Below, in pieces: positions 47,329-57,794 of a stretch of 64,000 nt of DNA. The translations under genes were made by a program, and so were the position numbers. A model generated the notes under the pieces. That model had not been told where the DNA came from. It searched no databases and was given only the letters and a program-made list of their open reading frames with translations. Source of the DNA: Vigna angularis. Taxonomy: Eukaryota; Streptophyta; Magnoliopsida; Fabales; Fabaceae. The stretch is from assembly GCF_016808095.1 (NCBI RefSeq), contig NC_068975.1:7566001-7630000 (forward strand), read 5' to 3'. Each line of letters opens with the position of its first letter. Position 1 is the first letter of the stretch.

Positions 47329-48751
47329 CCTACGGGAGTTTGCATTTTCTTTCTCTCCCTTTTTCCTGCTTTTATTGCACTTGTCCATGATATGTTATTG
47401 TTCTGATTGCTGATTTTATGCTTAGAACACATTAAGGCATTGTGTAATTTAAGACTAGGGGGAGATTCTGATTATTTGTTAGTTTTACTCTGTTTTTATT
47501 TTTTTTTGGTATGTTTTCTTATTTTTCGGTGTGTTTTCTGTTTAAATAAAAAATTGTTTCATCTTGTATATTTTTACATGTTTCTCTTGATTTTTGGACA
47601 TTGTTTAGATTGTAGATACATCTTTCACTCAATTGATACTTGGTTTAAAATTCTTGTTTTTCTTTGTGTGGGAAAATGATTATGATTTTTGAAAGACTGA
47701 ATCAATTGTGACACAAATAACCCGAGTGAGAATTTGAGCCACTTATTTTGTTTCTTGTGTGTGATATGACTCTTGATCGCTTGTACATATGGTTTGTCTT
47801 GACTCTTAATAATTCTTGATTAATATGCATGTTTGAAAATGATAAGGCATTTTTTTTTCTTAAGCCTCTTTAGCCATATAAGCCTACCTTGTTTTTAATC
47901 CTTTGATACCCACTTTTGAGCCTATACCTTCCTAATTTCTTCATTTTTAAGCCATACACTGTCCCTAAGTGAAAAACCATAATTACCTTAACCTTGGGGA
48001 ATTTTGGAGCTAAAGAAATGTTTTCGAACAAGTGTGGTCTTCCTAGGGTTTCTGAAAATTGGCTAAAAAGAAGGTTTTACAATTTATATCTTGTCTCTTA
48101 CACTTGTGTACTGAAAAGAAAGAAAAGAAAAGAGACACGATGAAAAAAAAATGAAAAAAAAATAATTTAAATAAACAATGGAGTCAAGAAGAGGACTGAA
48201 ATAGAAGTTTGGGTGTAATCTGACTGTGTTTTCACTTGTTCCTTGCTCCTCTATTTCTTTTGAACTACTTATCCATATTTATCCTCCCCTATCCTTGACC
48301 TCATTACAGCCCTAAAAAGACCTTCTGATTTAAACATGCATATTTCTGAGAATTAATTTTAGAGGCTTGCCAAGTCTAATTGTATTTGTTTTCTTGAGAT
48401 CATCGAGTTGACATTGCTTACCCCATACACTTGAGAGAAACACTAATAAGTGCATCTGTGAGGTTCTGTCATTTTTCGATTCACCTCTTTAATCTGATTA
48501 ATCATTTTACCATGTTTTGAATTACTGGAATAATTTTGTGAGTATCTGTTTTCTTTGATTCTGTGTTAGATATTGTCTACTACTTTTACTTGTCCAGATT
48601 TCTTGAGAACTGTGTAATTCGGTGTGTTTCTTTGTGAATTTTTGTTTTCTTTGTGTTAAGTTTGAGTCATTTCCTTGATGTCCTTTGAACTATTTCTTGA
48701 TCAACTTCTTGATTTTGCCCAGGAGTGCAAAAGACTAAGTGTGGTCTATTT
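47329..48751. other. Non-coding 3' internal region of element C
   Basis: No gene and no WOX-like sequence. Shares blocks with B 31635-33160 in reverse complement, for example CCCTAAGTGAAAAACCAT and the purine-rich end AGACTAAGTGTGGTCTATTT just before the LTR. Confidence 0.7.
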
Positions 48752-51690
48752 TGATGAGTCAATATTTTATTGATTTCACTTAGTTTATTGTACCAAATTT
48801 AATCAAGGAATTGTGCTTGAATGTACAGTATTATCCTATTTTTCCTAATTGTCATAAATTTGATCGGAAATTCTTATTTTAACTAATTTGAATTATCTAA
48901 GCTAATTATTTTACAAGGAAAAGTTGGAAATACAATTTGGGACATTTGAAGGTTAAATGAGAAATGACAATTGAACCCAATGTATTTCAGCCATTTCAGT
49001 TTTCGCTGGTTGCTTGCTGAATTTTGTGTCAACTTGTTTGTCCTCGTTTGAGTTCAATTCTTATCCGTTTTCCATGCAATTTTTTTTTCATAGTTTCGTT
49101 TAGATGTCTATTTTCACGTATAGTTTTTCGTTTGTTCAAATTCGTTTTGTGCTGTTCCCAGTATTTTTTTTTTTTTTACTCTCCTATGTCAGTCTAGTGT
49201 TTACTGTTTGAGTAATTTCTAATCTTTTTGCATTGTTTGATTGTTGTTTGGTATTTGTGGTGGCTGGAATATCATGGTATTGGCTTGATCCAACAACACA
49301 TCTCATGGCCATGAGTGGTTTAAATTTTAGGACTCTTGCTATGTTGACATGGAGGTGCACTTACGGTAGAAAGAAATTTAGCAACATCCAAAATGGAAAA
49401 TGGGCTTGCAAGTGAAAGGAAGAAAGTAATTCAATTCTTGAAGCACAAATTATCTTGCAACCAACACACCACACGGGCCACAATAAAAGAAGCACATGCA
49501 CTCATTTGCTAAGAGGTGTTCACGGTTCTAGCTGGAAAAGCACATGCCGTCCTTAACTCATTTTCTTTATTTTAGAAAAGCTAGACCAAGCATTCATTTT
49601 CCAAGTGGCCTATGAAAAGAAGCGTTGATTCATGGTACAAGGGTGACATCCAGCAATTCCCATCCAACAAACAACACAAAGCATGCAAGGACTTCATACT
49701 TCAGTAGCTAATTCACGCATGCAGCAAAGGGGGTCCATGTTCTTTGGGATTGGGTCTTGGTGTGCACGGTCTTTATTCTAGCTTGGATGGAGAATTTAGT
49801 GGGAGGAAGCATCATGCAGAGGATGGGCTGCACTCATCTAGCAGTTTTGAAGCAGTAACAATACGTCCAGCAGAAGGAAAGAGCGCACCACGGCTGCCTC
49901 ATTTGGAAGTTGTTGTTACGTATAACCAAGAGAAGCGTGATGGTGATTGAGTTGTGGTACTGTACGGAGAAGGAAGTGTACCATGGTGATGGATTTGTAA
50001 TTTCCTTCTTGGAAAGAAGCAAGTAGAAAGGTGTGTACCAAGAGTATTGATTCATTCACGGTAAAAATTTTGTTGTTCTTGAAGTGAAGAGGTGATTGGT
50101 TGAATGAAGTGGTGAAGAGAAGGGAAGAGAGGGCCCTTTCACGTCTGCTGTTGGAACGTAGGATGGTGGAGAAATGATTGAAGTAAATTTGCTAAAGGAC
50201 AAAACTTCATGAAGAAGTGGGCCGCTTAGTAGCACCATGTTTAATTCTTTTATTAAGTAGATGGTGAGAAGGTAGAGGGGGAGAGAAGCTCTCTTCCAGA
50301 GGGCTTCAGCAGAGTAATTTCCAGTAACTCCAATAGTGGAGTGGAGAACCGTGAGCAACCAGGGATATTGGAGGAAGAAGGAAACAAATCTCTGCTGGAA
50401 TGGAGGATGAAGTAGCTTGAACCCTTGCTGTCTTCTCATCTGGTTTTATTCATCTTTTCATTAAGTTTTTGTTCATTTGCTGTTACACTCTTGTATGGAT
50501 TCTATAAATTGTAATCTGGACTTTGTTTGTGCAAGTTAGTTTCATTTTGGAAGCATTTTCTTTCTTTTGATTTATGATGCAAAAATTCACGGTTGTTAAA
50601 AGCTATGTTCATTTCTTCATTTAGTTTTCTTTGATGCATTTGGTTGAATGTTTCTATTGTTCAAAACTTGAATGATTCACGGCTGTCCAAGGGTTAAAGG
50701 AGAATTGTTTCATGATTTTGTTTTAATGTTTTTAAGAATGAAAGTAAGCTCTGGGTTAAATTCAATTTCAGCATCAATGTTTTGAATTCTTCGTGTTTCT
50801 TAGATGATCATTCATTGCTGAAAATAGTAGGTGTGTTACGTGAAAAGCCTTCTTTTTTTTTGTAAGAAGTCCAATAACTTTCTTCTAAAAATTCCATTAG
50901 TATTTAACCTTTTCTTGCATTGAATTGTATTTTCATGAGCTGTTTTGGAGAAAGAATATCATGGCTGGAATCTTGTGCACGTTAGGTGATGTGAGAATAC
51001 AATTTGATTTGCTTTTCATTTAGGAAAAAGATAAGAAGTGTTAAATAAAGTTGGTAATATGTTTTCTTTGTAAAATAAATTTGGCATGGATGTTGTAAGG
51101 CACGGTGTTGGATGAAGGAACCTAATTTTATTTTTCTGTTTTAACTGAAACAATGTTCAAGGCACCTAGAGGATTTTTAGAAGGCAATTCCAAAATTTAA
51201 TTTCTTTAGGAGGATGTTGTATATTTTCTGCTTCAAATTTACGATTTCTGCACTACTGTAATCAAATTTCGTTTTTACCATTTTACCATCTTTTACTGTT
51301 CGTTCTTACTGTTTCACATTTGTTGTTTTTACGTTTACTATTTCAATTCCATTTTTACCATTTTGTGATTTTACTATTTTCTTTATTTTTGGTTTACTGT
51401 TTTAATTTTCGTTTTCTGTCTTTTACTGCTTCAATTTACTATTTTTAATTTATTTCAAGGTTAATTTTGAATTACTGTTTCAATTGTGTTTTTACAGTTT
51501 TTAATTTATTTTCATAATTTAATTTTTCTGCAATAAAAACAATCAATCAAACCCCCCACTTTGTGTAAAAAGATCTAAAATTGAACTGCAAAATTATTGG
51601 TCCTTGAGAGACGACCTAGGAGTCACTTCCTAGTATCTATACTGCATTATTTTGTTGTATCAAATTTGTATGACCGCGACAGTCGTAACA
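48752..51690 (+). repeat. 3' LTR of element C (long form)
   Basis: 2,939 bp. Matches 43444-45383 except for an additional block at about 49640-50638 that contains no recognisable domain. Short frames inside (49233, 49744, 50056) are not supported as genes. Confidence 0.93.
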
Positions 51691-53416
51691 CTACCCAATA
51701 TAAAGCTTGGGCGATCTTCCTATATGTGCGAAACACCCCAGAATGGCCTCCTGTGCTGGTCACATGGAACTCAACTAATAATTTGGGGATCCAAGCCGAT
51801 TTGGTGGATATTACGAGCCTCCCCTTGTAGTGCAATCTGTCATTCTCCAATGTGTACGCTAGATGACAGTTTGGATCCTTCTTAATATCTCTTATTATTC
51901 TGCCCAACGCTTCATCTTCTTCGACTTCTCGCAGCACTTCTTGGAAGTCTTGCCAATATGATCGGGATAGTACCTGCAATGCCGCTTCCTCCATACCGCC
52001 TTCCTCTTTTCTGGATAGAGCGTCTGCCACTTTATTTGAACTCCCTGTCCTATATACAATTTCAAAGTCATAGCCCATTAACTTGGCTATCCAATTTTGT
52101 TGACTGTAAGTTGTAATCCTCTGCTCCAATAGGTATTTCAGACTGCGTTGGTCAGTATGCACCACAAACCTCCTTCCTAGCAAATAAGGTCTCCAATGTT
52201 GAACTGCCAAGACCACCGCCATTAACTCTTTTTCATGGATAGATTTACTCAGGGATCCCTCCGATAGTGCTTTGCTTAAATAGGCAATAGGTTTCCTGTT
52301 CTGAGTAAGCATGGCACCCAACCCTCCTCCAGAAGCATCGCATTCCACATGGAATACCTGCGTAAAATCTGGCAAAGTCAAGACTGGCGCCGACGTGACA
52401 GCAGCTTTCAGTGCCTCCATCGCTGCTCCAGCCTGCTCCGACCACACAAATTTACCTTTCTTTAACAATTCTGTTAAAGGCTTTGCAAGCTTCCCATATC
52501 CCTGCACAAATCTCCTGTAGTACCTTGTTAAACCGAGGAAAACCCTCAATGCTTTCAGGTTTTTTGGTTCGTCCCATTGTAAAACAGCTTTGATCTTCTC
52601 TGTGTCCATCTCCACTCCTTTCTCTGAGATTTTATGTCCAAGGTATCCTATATGCATTTTTCCGAAGTCGCACTTCTTTCTAGTAGCGACCCAACCATCT
52701 CGTTCTAATATGCCCAGTACCAAATCCACATGCCCAAGATGCTCCTCCCAACTTGTACTGTATACCAAAATGTCATCAAAGAAAACTAGTACAAACTTCC
52801 TTAGATACTGCTGCAAGAGCCCATTCATCGCGCTTTGGAACGTGGATGGCGCATTTGTGAGGCCAAAGGGCATCACTAAAAACTCGTAATGGCCCTAGTG
52901 TGTGCGGAAAGCTGTCTTCTGGATATCTTCTTTCCCCATCCTAATCTGATGATAGCCCGCTTTTAAGTCGATCTTCGAAAAATAGGTCGCTCCTCTCAAT
53001 TCATCTAAGAGCTCTTCGATTACAGGTATCGGAAATTTATCCGGTATTGTGGCTCTATTTAGAGCTCTGTAATCCACACAGAACTGCCAACTGTGGTCCT
53101 TTTTCTTTACTAATATAACCGGACTAGAAAAAGGGCTTCTGCTTGGTCTGATCAGTCCGACTTCCAGCATGTCCGCCACTTGTCTCTCAATTTCTCCTTT
53201 TAACAGGTGTGGGTATCTGTAGGGACGCACATTTACTGGATCCTCTCCTTCTTTCAGTGGAATTCGGTGCTCCATATCCCTAGATGGTGGTAATCCCTGC
53301 ATTTCCTGAAAAACGTGGTAGTGCGCCTGCAACACGGTTTCCAATTCTGCTTTCTGCCCCTCCGTCAAATCCACTTGCCCCTCACCGTCCACCTCTTTCT
53401 CCACTCGGCCCATATC
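51691..53416 (-). pseudogene. Reverse transcriptase and RNase H of D
   Basis: [51 protein letters not shown] and the catalytic FDDILVYS box. RNase H: VFHVECDASGGGLGAML, HEKELMAVVLAVQHWRPYL, HTDQRSLKYLLEQ and NKVADALSR. The H-x-H part of the integrase zinc-binding region follows, ending at the C insertion. A TAG at 52895-52897 replaces a Glu codon before GHYEFLVMPF. Catalytic residues are otherwise intact. Confidence 0.88.
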
Positions 53417-54976
53417 TCAAGCTATGACCCATGACTCAGCATCTGTCAATTTTAATAAAGATTGAGGCTCCACCAGCTGTCGGGCTAACACTGGGTCTCC
53501 TTGTATCTTCACCTTCTTACCTTCCACGATATACCCCATTGTCATTTCCTTCCAATTTATCATCACCTCCCCCAGTTTAGCTAGCCATTCAACCCCCAAT
53601 ATGATGTCTACTCCGCCCAGTTCGAATAAATGGAGCTTCTCCTCAACCACGGCCTTCGCCAATCTGATCTCTACCTGCTCACAACACCCTCTTGTCTCTT
53701 TCCGCTGTCCATCCCCCAAACTCACCTGATAAGGGGGCGTATCATTTATGGGTAACTTCAGCTCTTCCGCCAGTCTCCGACTAATAAAGTTGTGGCTGGC
53801 CCCGCTGTCGATGAGGACTAGCACCTCCCTGTGCCCAATCTTCCCCCTCAATTTCATCGTCTTCGGTTGGGTTAACCCTCCGGCGGAACACGCCGATAGC
53901 TCCATAGGTTTTGAATTTTGATCTATCCCTTCTTCCGCTTCGTCATCCTCATCCTCCGCCAACAGCAAAACTCGCAGACTCTTCTCCGAGCAGCGGTGGC
54001 CAGGAGCAAAGGGGCCTCCGCACCGGAAACAACGACCCTCTTCTCTCCTTTTAAGAAATTCCGGATACGGTAAGTTTCGCACCGTCCGTCCCCGATTATC
54101 GGCACCTCCAGTCACACTCCCTCTCGAGCTGCTCGCCGACATCGCTCCCTCTCTCCTAGCTGATCCATTGCCTTCCGTTCCCCCTGTCCGGTTTGTGGAC
54201 TGGCGTTCGGTTTCGCCACGTACTACCGAACCTACCATGCGCGACCCCGATGGGTTAATTTTCATCCCGTTCCAGCCCCCTCCTTTCGCCCTCATTATCG
54301 CATCTTCTACGTCCCGCGCGATCCTGATCGCAACCATGAATTCTTGAGGATCTTGAATGCGGACTTGTCCCTTGATGTCTTCTTGCAGTCCAGCGAGAAA
54401 AAACCCCATCACCAGCTCCTCCGATAACCCCCGAGTCTGACCTATTAATATTTCAAAGCTCCGGACGTACTCCTCCACTGATCCCTCTTGCCGCATTGTC
54501 GGAAGCTGTTCAAACACCGATCCTCTGGATCCCCCTCCAAACCGATTTACTAACGCCATTTTTAGGGCCGTCCAAGAACGAATCTTGGCTTTTTCCTTCC
54601 AAACATTAAACCAGTAACTCGCGCTGCCCTCCATACTAATATACGCCAGCTCCACCTTATCCTCCTCCGCCACTTTTTGAATGTGGAAGAAACGTTCTGC
54701 CCGATTAATCCAGCTGTGAGGTTCTCCCCCTTCGAACGATGGTAGATCCACCCGTTTTCGCCAATTGTGTGGTATCCCCCCATGATCAAGTCTTCCCCCA
54801 TTATCATTCACCGAACTGTCACTCCCTTCAGAGTTTCCTTCGTGATTATTCGTTCTCACCCCCATCATCTGCATCATCTGCTGTATATCTCGTCTCACCG
54901 CGGCCGCTTCCACCTTCATCCCCTCCATTGTAATTTCCAGTGTCTCCATTCTTCCTTCCATGGCTTTCTCCGTCAA
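53417..54976 (-). CDS. gag: gag-protease of element D
   Basis: Uninterrupted 519-residue frame. N-terminal coiled-coil-like region; gag core (VDLPSFEGGEPHSWINRAER, SASYWFNVWKEK, SVEEYVRSFEILIGQTRGL); zinc-knuckle-like CFRCGGPFAPGHRC at ~318-331 (C-x2-C-x7-H-x-C); acidic linker; aspartic protease with VLIDSGASHNFISRRLAEEL at ~385-404 and VDIILGVEWLAKLG. A TGA at 53417-53419 separates it from RT in the same frame; whether this is a decay stop or a read-through point is not decidable here. The structural protein could still be made. Confidence 0.85.
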   Translation of the reverse strand: MTEKAMEGRMETLEITMEGMKVEAAAVRRDIQQMMQMMGVRTNNHEGNSEGSDSSVNDNGGRLDHGGIPHNWRKRVDLPSFEGGEPHSWINRAERFFHIQKVAEEDKVELAYISMEGSASYWFNVWKEKAKIRSWTALKMALVNRFGGGSRGSVFEQLPTMRQEGSVEEYVRSFEILIGQTRGLSEELVMGFFLAGLQEDIKGQVRIQDPQEFMVAIRIARDVEDAIMRAKGGGWNGMKINPSGSRMVGSVVRGETERQSTNRTGGTEGNGSARREGAMSASSSRGSVTGGADNRGRTVRNLPYPEFLKRREEGRCFRCGGPFAPGHRCSEKSLRVLLLAEDEDDEAEEGIDQNSKPMELSACSAGGLTQPKTMKLRGKIGHREVLVLIDSGASHNFISRRLAEELKLPINDTPPYQVSLGDGQRKETRGCCEQVEIRLAKAVVEEKLHLFELGGVDIILGVEWLAKLGEVMINWKEMTMGYIVEGKKVKIQGDPVLARQLVEPQSLLKLTDAESWVIA

Positions 54977-55006
54977 CCCAATTTAATCCGGCAGGTCGGA
55001 CCAAAT

Positions 55007-55312
55007 TGATAGGTTTCTGGTGTAGGAACCTATTGAAACGCACACAACACACTTCCCAAAACTTCAAAGAATGCTGTATAACCTCTCTTTGTATTATCAA
55101 CTATCAAGAATACAAAGTACACTAGTGATGAGAGCTTAACCTCCCCCTTACAAGAATTAAAGAATTCCTGTTGAACTATAATTCTCCAAAAGTCCCCCCT
55201 AAACAAAATACAATGTTTATTTAAACAACCCCTTCCCGCCTTTCCTAACTGCCAAGGCAGTTAGGCCAGCTAATGTTTCTTTCTTCTTTCATACACTCTT
55301 AACCTCCTAACA
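55007..55312 (-). repeat. 5' LTR of element D
   Basis: 306 bp, flanked by ACTTC (55313-55317). The primer-site region immediately inside reads TTTGGTCCGACCTGCCGG on the minus strand; its tRNA partner is not identified. Confidence 0.95.
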
Positions 55313-55317
55313 ACTTC

Positions 55318-56170
55318 ACTCAAAAAGATACAAAGTTGTCTCAATTGTTATTAAGGAAAGTATGCTTTTTTGGAAGGGTCGTATTATGGTGCCTAATAAT
55401 CCCACTCTCATTAATCAAATACTCCAAGAGTTTCATAATTCCAAAATGGGAGGTCATGCCGGTACCACTAAGACCATTAGTAGAATTGGCAATCAATTTC
55501 ACTGAACCAATATGCAGCAGGGCATTCGAAAATATATCAATGAATCTACAATTTGTCAACAAGCGAAAGTGGATCATGCCTTACCAAAAGGGTTGTTGCA
55601 ACCATTGCCTATTCCACAACAGGTTTGGGAGGATATCGCTATGGATTTTATCACTCATCTTCCAAACGCTAATGGGTACACAACAATCATGGTTGTGGTT
55701 GACAGATTGTCTAAATTTGCCTATTTCATTCCTTTAATATCCGATTTTTCTAGCAAATCAGTAGCAGAAGCATTTATTGTGCAAGTGGTAAAGATACATG
55801 GCATTCCAAAATCCATAGTATCAGACAGGGACAGAGTTTTTATTAGCTCATTCTGGCAACAATTAATTAAATCTCAAGGAACTACATTAGCCATGGGTCC
55901 GCGTATCACTCTCAATCCGATGACCAAACAGAGAATTTAAACAAGACATTAGAGATGTATTTGAGGTGCTATGTGAATCCTAAGTCATGGATTAATATGC
56001 TGTTATGGGCCCAGTATTGGTATAATACTTCCTTTCATCACAGTTTAGGTATGACTCAAGCGGAATTTGGCAGACTTCCACCTAAACTTGCAAGATATGA
56101 ATACAATCCTAAAGATCCTATTTCAGTGAAGGAAGCTCTGACAACAGAGATCAAGTCTTATTACAACTAA
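55318..56170 (+). pseudogene. Integrase of E
   Basis: After the D insertion the E frame resumes. Visible pieces are LLQPLPIPQQVWEDIAMDF, VVVDRLSKFAYFIPL and HGIPKSIVSDRDRVFISSFW, giving the first two Asp of the D-D-E core. The third region (YHPQTDGQTE in related elements) is scrambled by a frameshift near 55900, and WAQYWYNTSFHHSLGMT follows. The zinc-binding half is split by D. Non-functional. Confidence 0.82.
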
Positions 56171-56708
56171 AGGCGAATTTATTGAAGTCTCATAACTATA
56201 TGAAACAACAAGTGAAGTCTCATAACTATATGAAACAACAAGCAGATAAAAGAAGGACAGACATTCAATTGGAGGTGGGTGATTTGGCATTGGTTAAGCT
56301 GCAACCATATAGGCAGCAATCCTTGGCCTTACGAAAAAATAAAAACTGGGACTCAAGTTTTTTGGGCCGTTTGAGGTGGTGGAAAAGATCGGAGTTGTTG
56401 CTTATAGAATACAATTACCTGACACGGCTAAAATTCATCCTCTGTTTCACATTTCTTTGTTCAAGAAGTTCCAAGGCAATCTACCACAACAATATCTTCC
56501 CTTACCCCTAACAACATCAGAGTTTGGTCCTACAGTGCAGCCATGGAACATCCTAAGGTGTAGAGTGGTAACAAGGAATCACAAGAAGGTATCACAGATA
56601 TTAGTGCAGTGGGACACCTCAGATCCTAAAGAGACTACTTGGGAGGATGTAGAAGAAGTAAAGGGCAGAAAAGGGAATGCACACCTGAAATGGGTAAGGG
56701 ACAAATGA
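56171..56708 (+). pseudogene. Integrase C-terminus and chromodomain of E
   Basis: RRTDIQLEVGDLALVKLQPY is followed, after a frameshift, by FEVVEKIGVVAYRIQLPDTAKIHPLFHISLFK in segments. A chromodomain-like end (QILVQWDTSDPKETTWEDV) stops with TGA at 56708. A short duplication of the SHNYMKQQ coding stretch occurs at 56189-56242. The chromodomain marks E as a chromovirus. Confidence 0.8.
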
Positions 56709-57069
56709 GTAAATTGACTGAGATTTCTGGTGATAGAGAAACCGTTAGAAAAAACACACGTCAAGCCAAGAGAAGCATGTATTTGAAGGACTACGTGTGA
56801 GCAGAAGAGGCAGACATGTGGTATGAAATTTCTTCCTGAATCTTCTCTCTATCGGTGCTTTCATCTCTATTCTTCTATTAATTATGGGTTTCCTCTCTGT
56901 CTGGTGGAATCCAATAATATTCCAGCTCGGGCATAATTACACACTATATTTTACACTATTCTATTAGTGCTACAATATTTCAGTTGTATTTTGCAGTTGA
57001 AATTATACTTTTCATACGCCTATACTATTCTCTGTTACTTTCACTGCCTTAAATAAAATCAGTTGTTTC
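56660..57069 (+). repeat. 3' LTR of element E
   Basis: 410-bp partner of 28941-29354. Overlaps the last codons of the chromodomain frame. Ends about 725 bp before the phytoene synthase start codon. Confidence 0.78.
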
Positions 57070-57794
57070 AAGAGTCCACTTTTTTAACAGAAATAATGAT
57101 AATGTTTAAGTGTAAATTAGAATCTCAGGTCATATAAAAATAATTAAGATAAAATATAGGAGGTATAACTTATAATATAGAGAATATTAAATTACATGTT
57201 TAAGTATAACTTATAACTATAGAAAGATTGAAGAATTTATCTATTTATGAATCTCGAAAACAGAAATACACTAGGTTTGGTGCTAAAACCAGTTCTTGCT
57301 AACCATGTTTGTGATGGTGTTGAAGTTAATGGTAAATAAGTCATTCTCAACCACATTTTTAACTACAAAGAAAAACAAAACACTGGACCACAAATTCACA
57401 ACCGTTAAAAAGGGTAGACAGAGAGACAGTGAGTGGGGGAATCTGAGTGAGAAAGAATAGTCTTACATTAAAGACAAACAAGTTGTGGAAGTTCAAGATT
57501 ACTGTACCACTGTCCATACATTGTACATGTGTCAGCTAAGGTTACAAAACAAGAGATTGCCTTTACATTTAGCCTTCCAATCACATTTCTCTCCCTATCT
57601 TCATACTCACAATAATGGGTTGGTCCTAAAACTTGTGACAGCAGCCTCACAAAACCAACCATTTTTCCCTCACAAGTAGATCCGCAAAGTTACTTACAAC
57701 TAAAATTTTCTATTGTTTTTTTGCCTCTCTTTCATCAGTTCGAGGCATTCAAAGGAGCAGCACAAGGAGTAGAGGAATTTGCATAGTAGCTGAG
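57070..57794 (+). promoter_or_regulatory. Promoter and 5' UTR region of phytoene synthase
   Basis: The remaining non-transposon DNA between retroelement E and the PSY start. A splice-acceptor-like tract (TTTTTTTGCCTCTCTTTCATCAG) ends at about 57738, and CACAAG|GTAGAT-like CAAGTAGATC at 57672 could be a donor, so a short 5' UTR intron is possible. No clear TATA box could be assigned. Any more distant promoter elements have been pushed 28 kb away. Confidence 0.45.

Larger units (their letters stand above)
43444..51690 (+). mobile_element. LTR retrotransposon C (gag-only, same family as A and B)
   Basis: Plus-oriented, 8,247 bp, TSD CTACC at 43439-43443 and 51691-51695. LTRs 43444-45383 (1,940 bp) and 48752-51690 (2,939 bp), TGATGAGTC ... 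GTAACA. PBS 45389-45405. It contains a gag pseudogene and no pol, and unlike A and B no WOX-like gene. LTRs differ at about a dozen aligned sites plus one ~1-kb block. It is the youngest layer, inserted in D. Confidence 0.93.
41941..55312 (-). mobile_element. Retrotransposon D (small chromovirus, gag-pol), interrupted by C
   Basis: LTRs of 306 bp at 41941-42246 and 55007-55312; TSD ACTTC at 41936-41940 and 55313-55317. Without C its length is ~5.1 kb, like Reina-type chromoviruses. Order on the minus strand: gag-protease, RT, RNase H, integrase, chromodomain, all in one reading frame with several stops. LTRs differ at one visible base, so it is young even though its pol is dead. It is inserted in E before the integrase. 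Confidence 0.93.
28941..57069 (+). mobile_element. Outer retrotransposon E (chromovirus-like Ty3/gypsy)
   Basis: Plus-oriented, with LTR copies at 28941-29354 and 56660-57069 and gene order gag, protease, RT, RNase H, integrase, chromodomain. Removing the nested B and D leaves about 5.2 kb, a normal size. A possible 5-bp duplication AAGAG lies at 28936-28940 and 57070-57074, but the LTR ends are not TG...CA, so the exact borders are uncertain. LTR copies differ at ~18 of 410 sites by eye, making E the oldest element in the stack. All its coding parts are broken. Confidence 0.8.

Noticed and set aside
54739..55009. Plus-strand Ser/Pro/His-rich frames opposite the start of D gag
   Set aside because: Antisense shadows of the well-supported gag-protease coding sequence.
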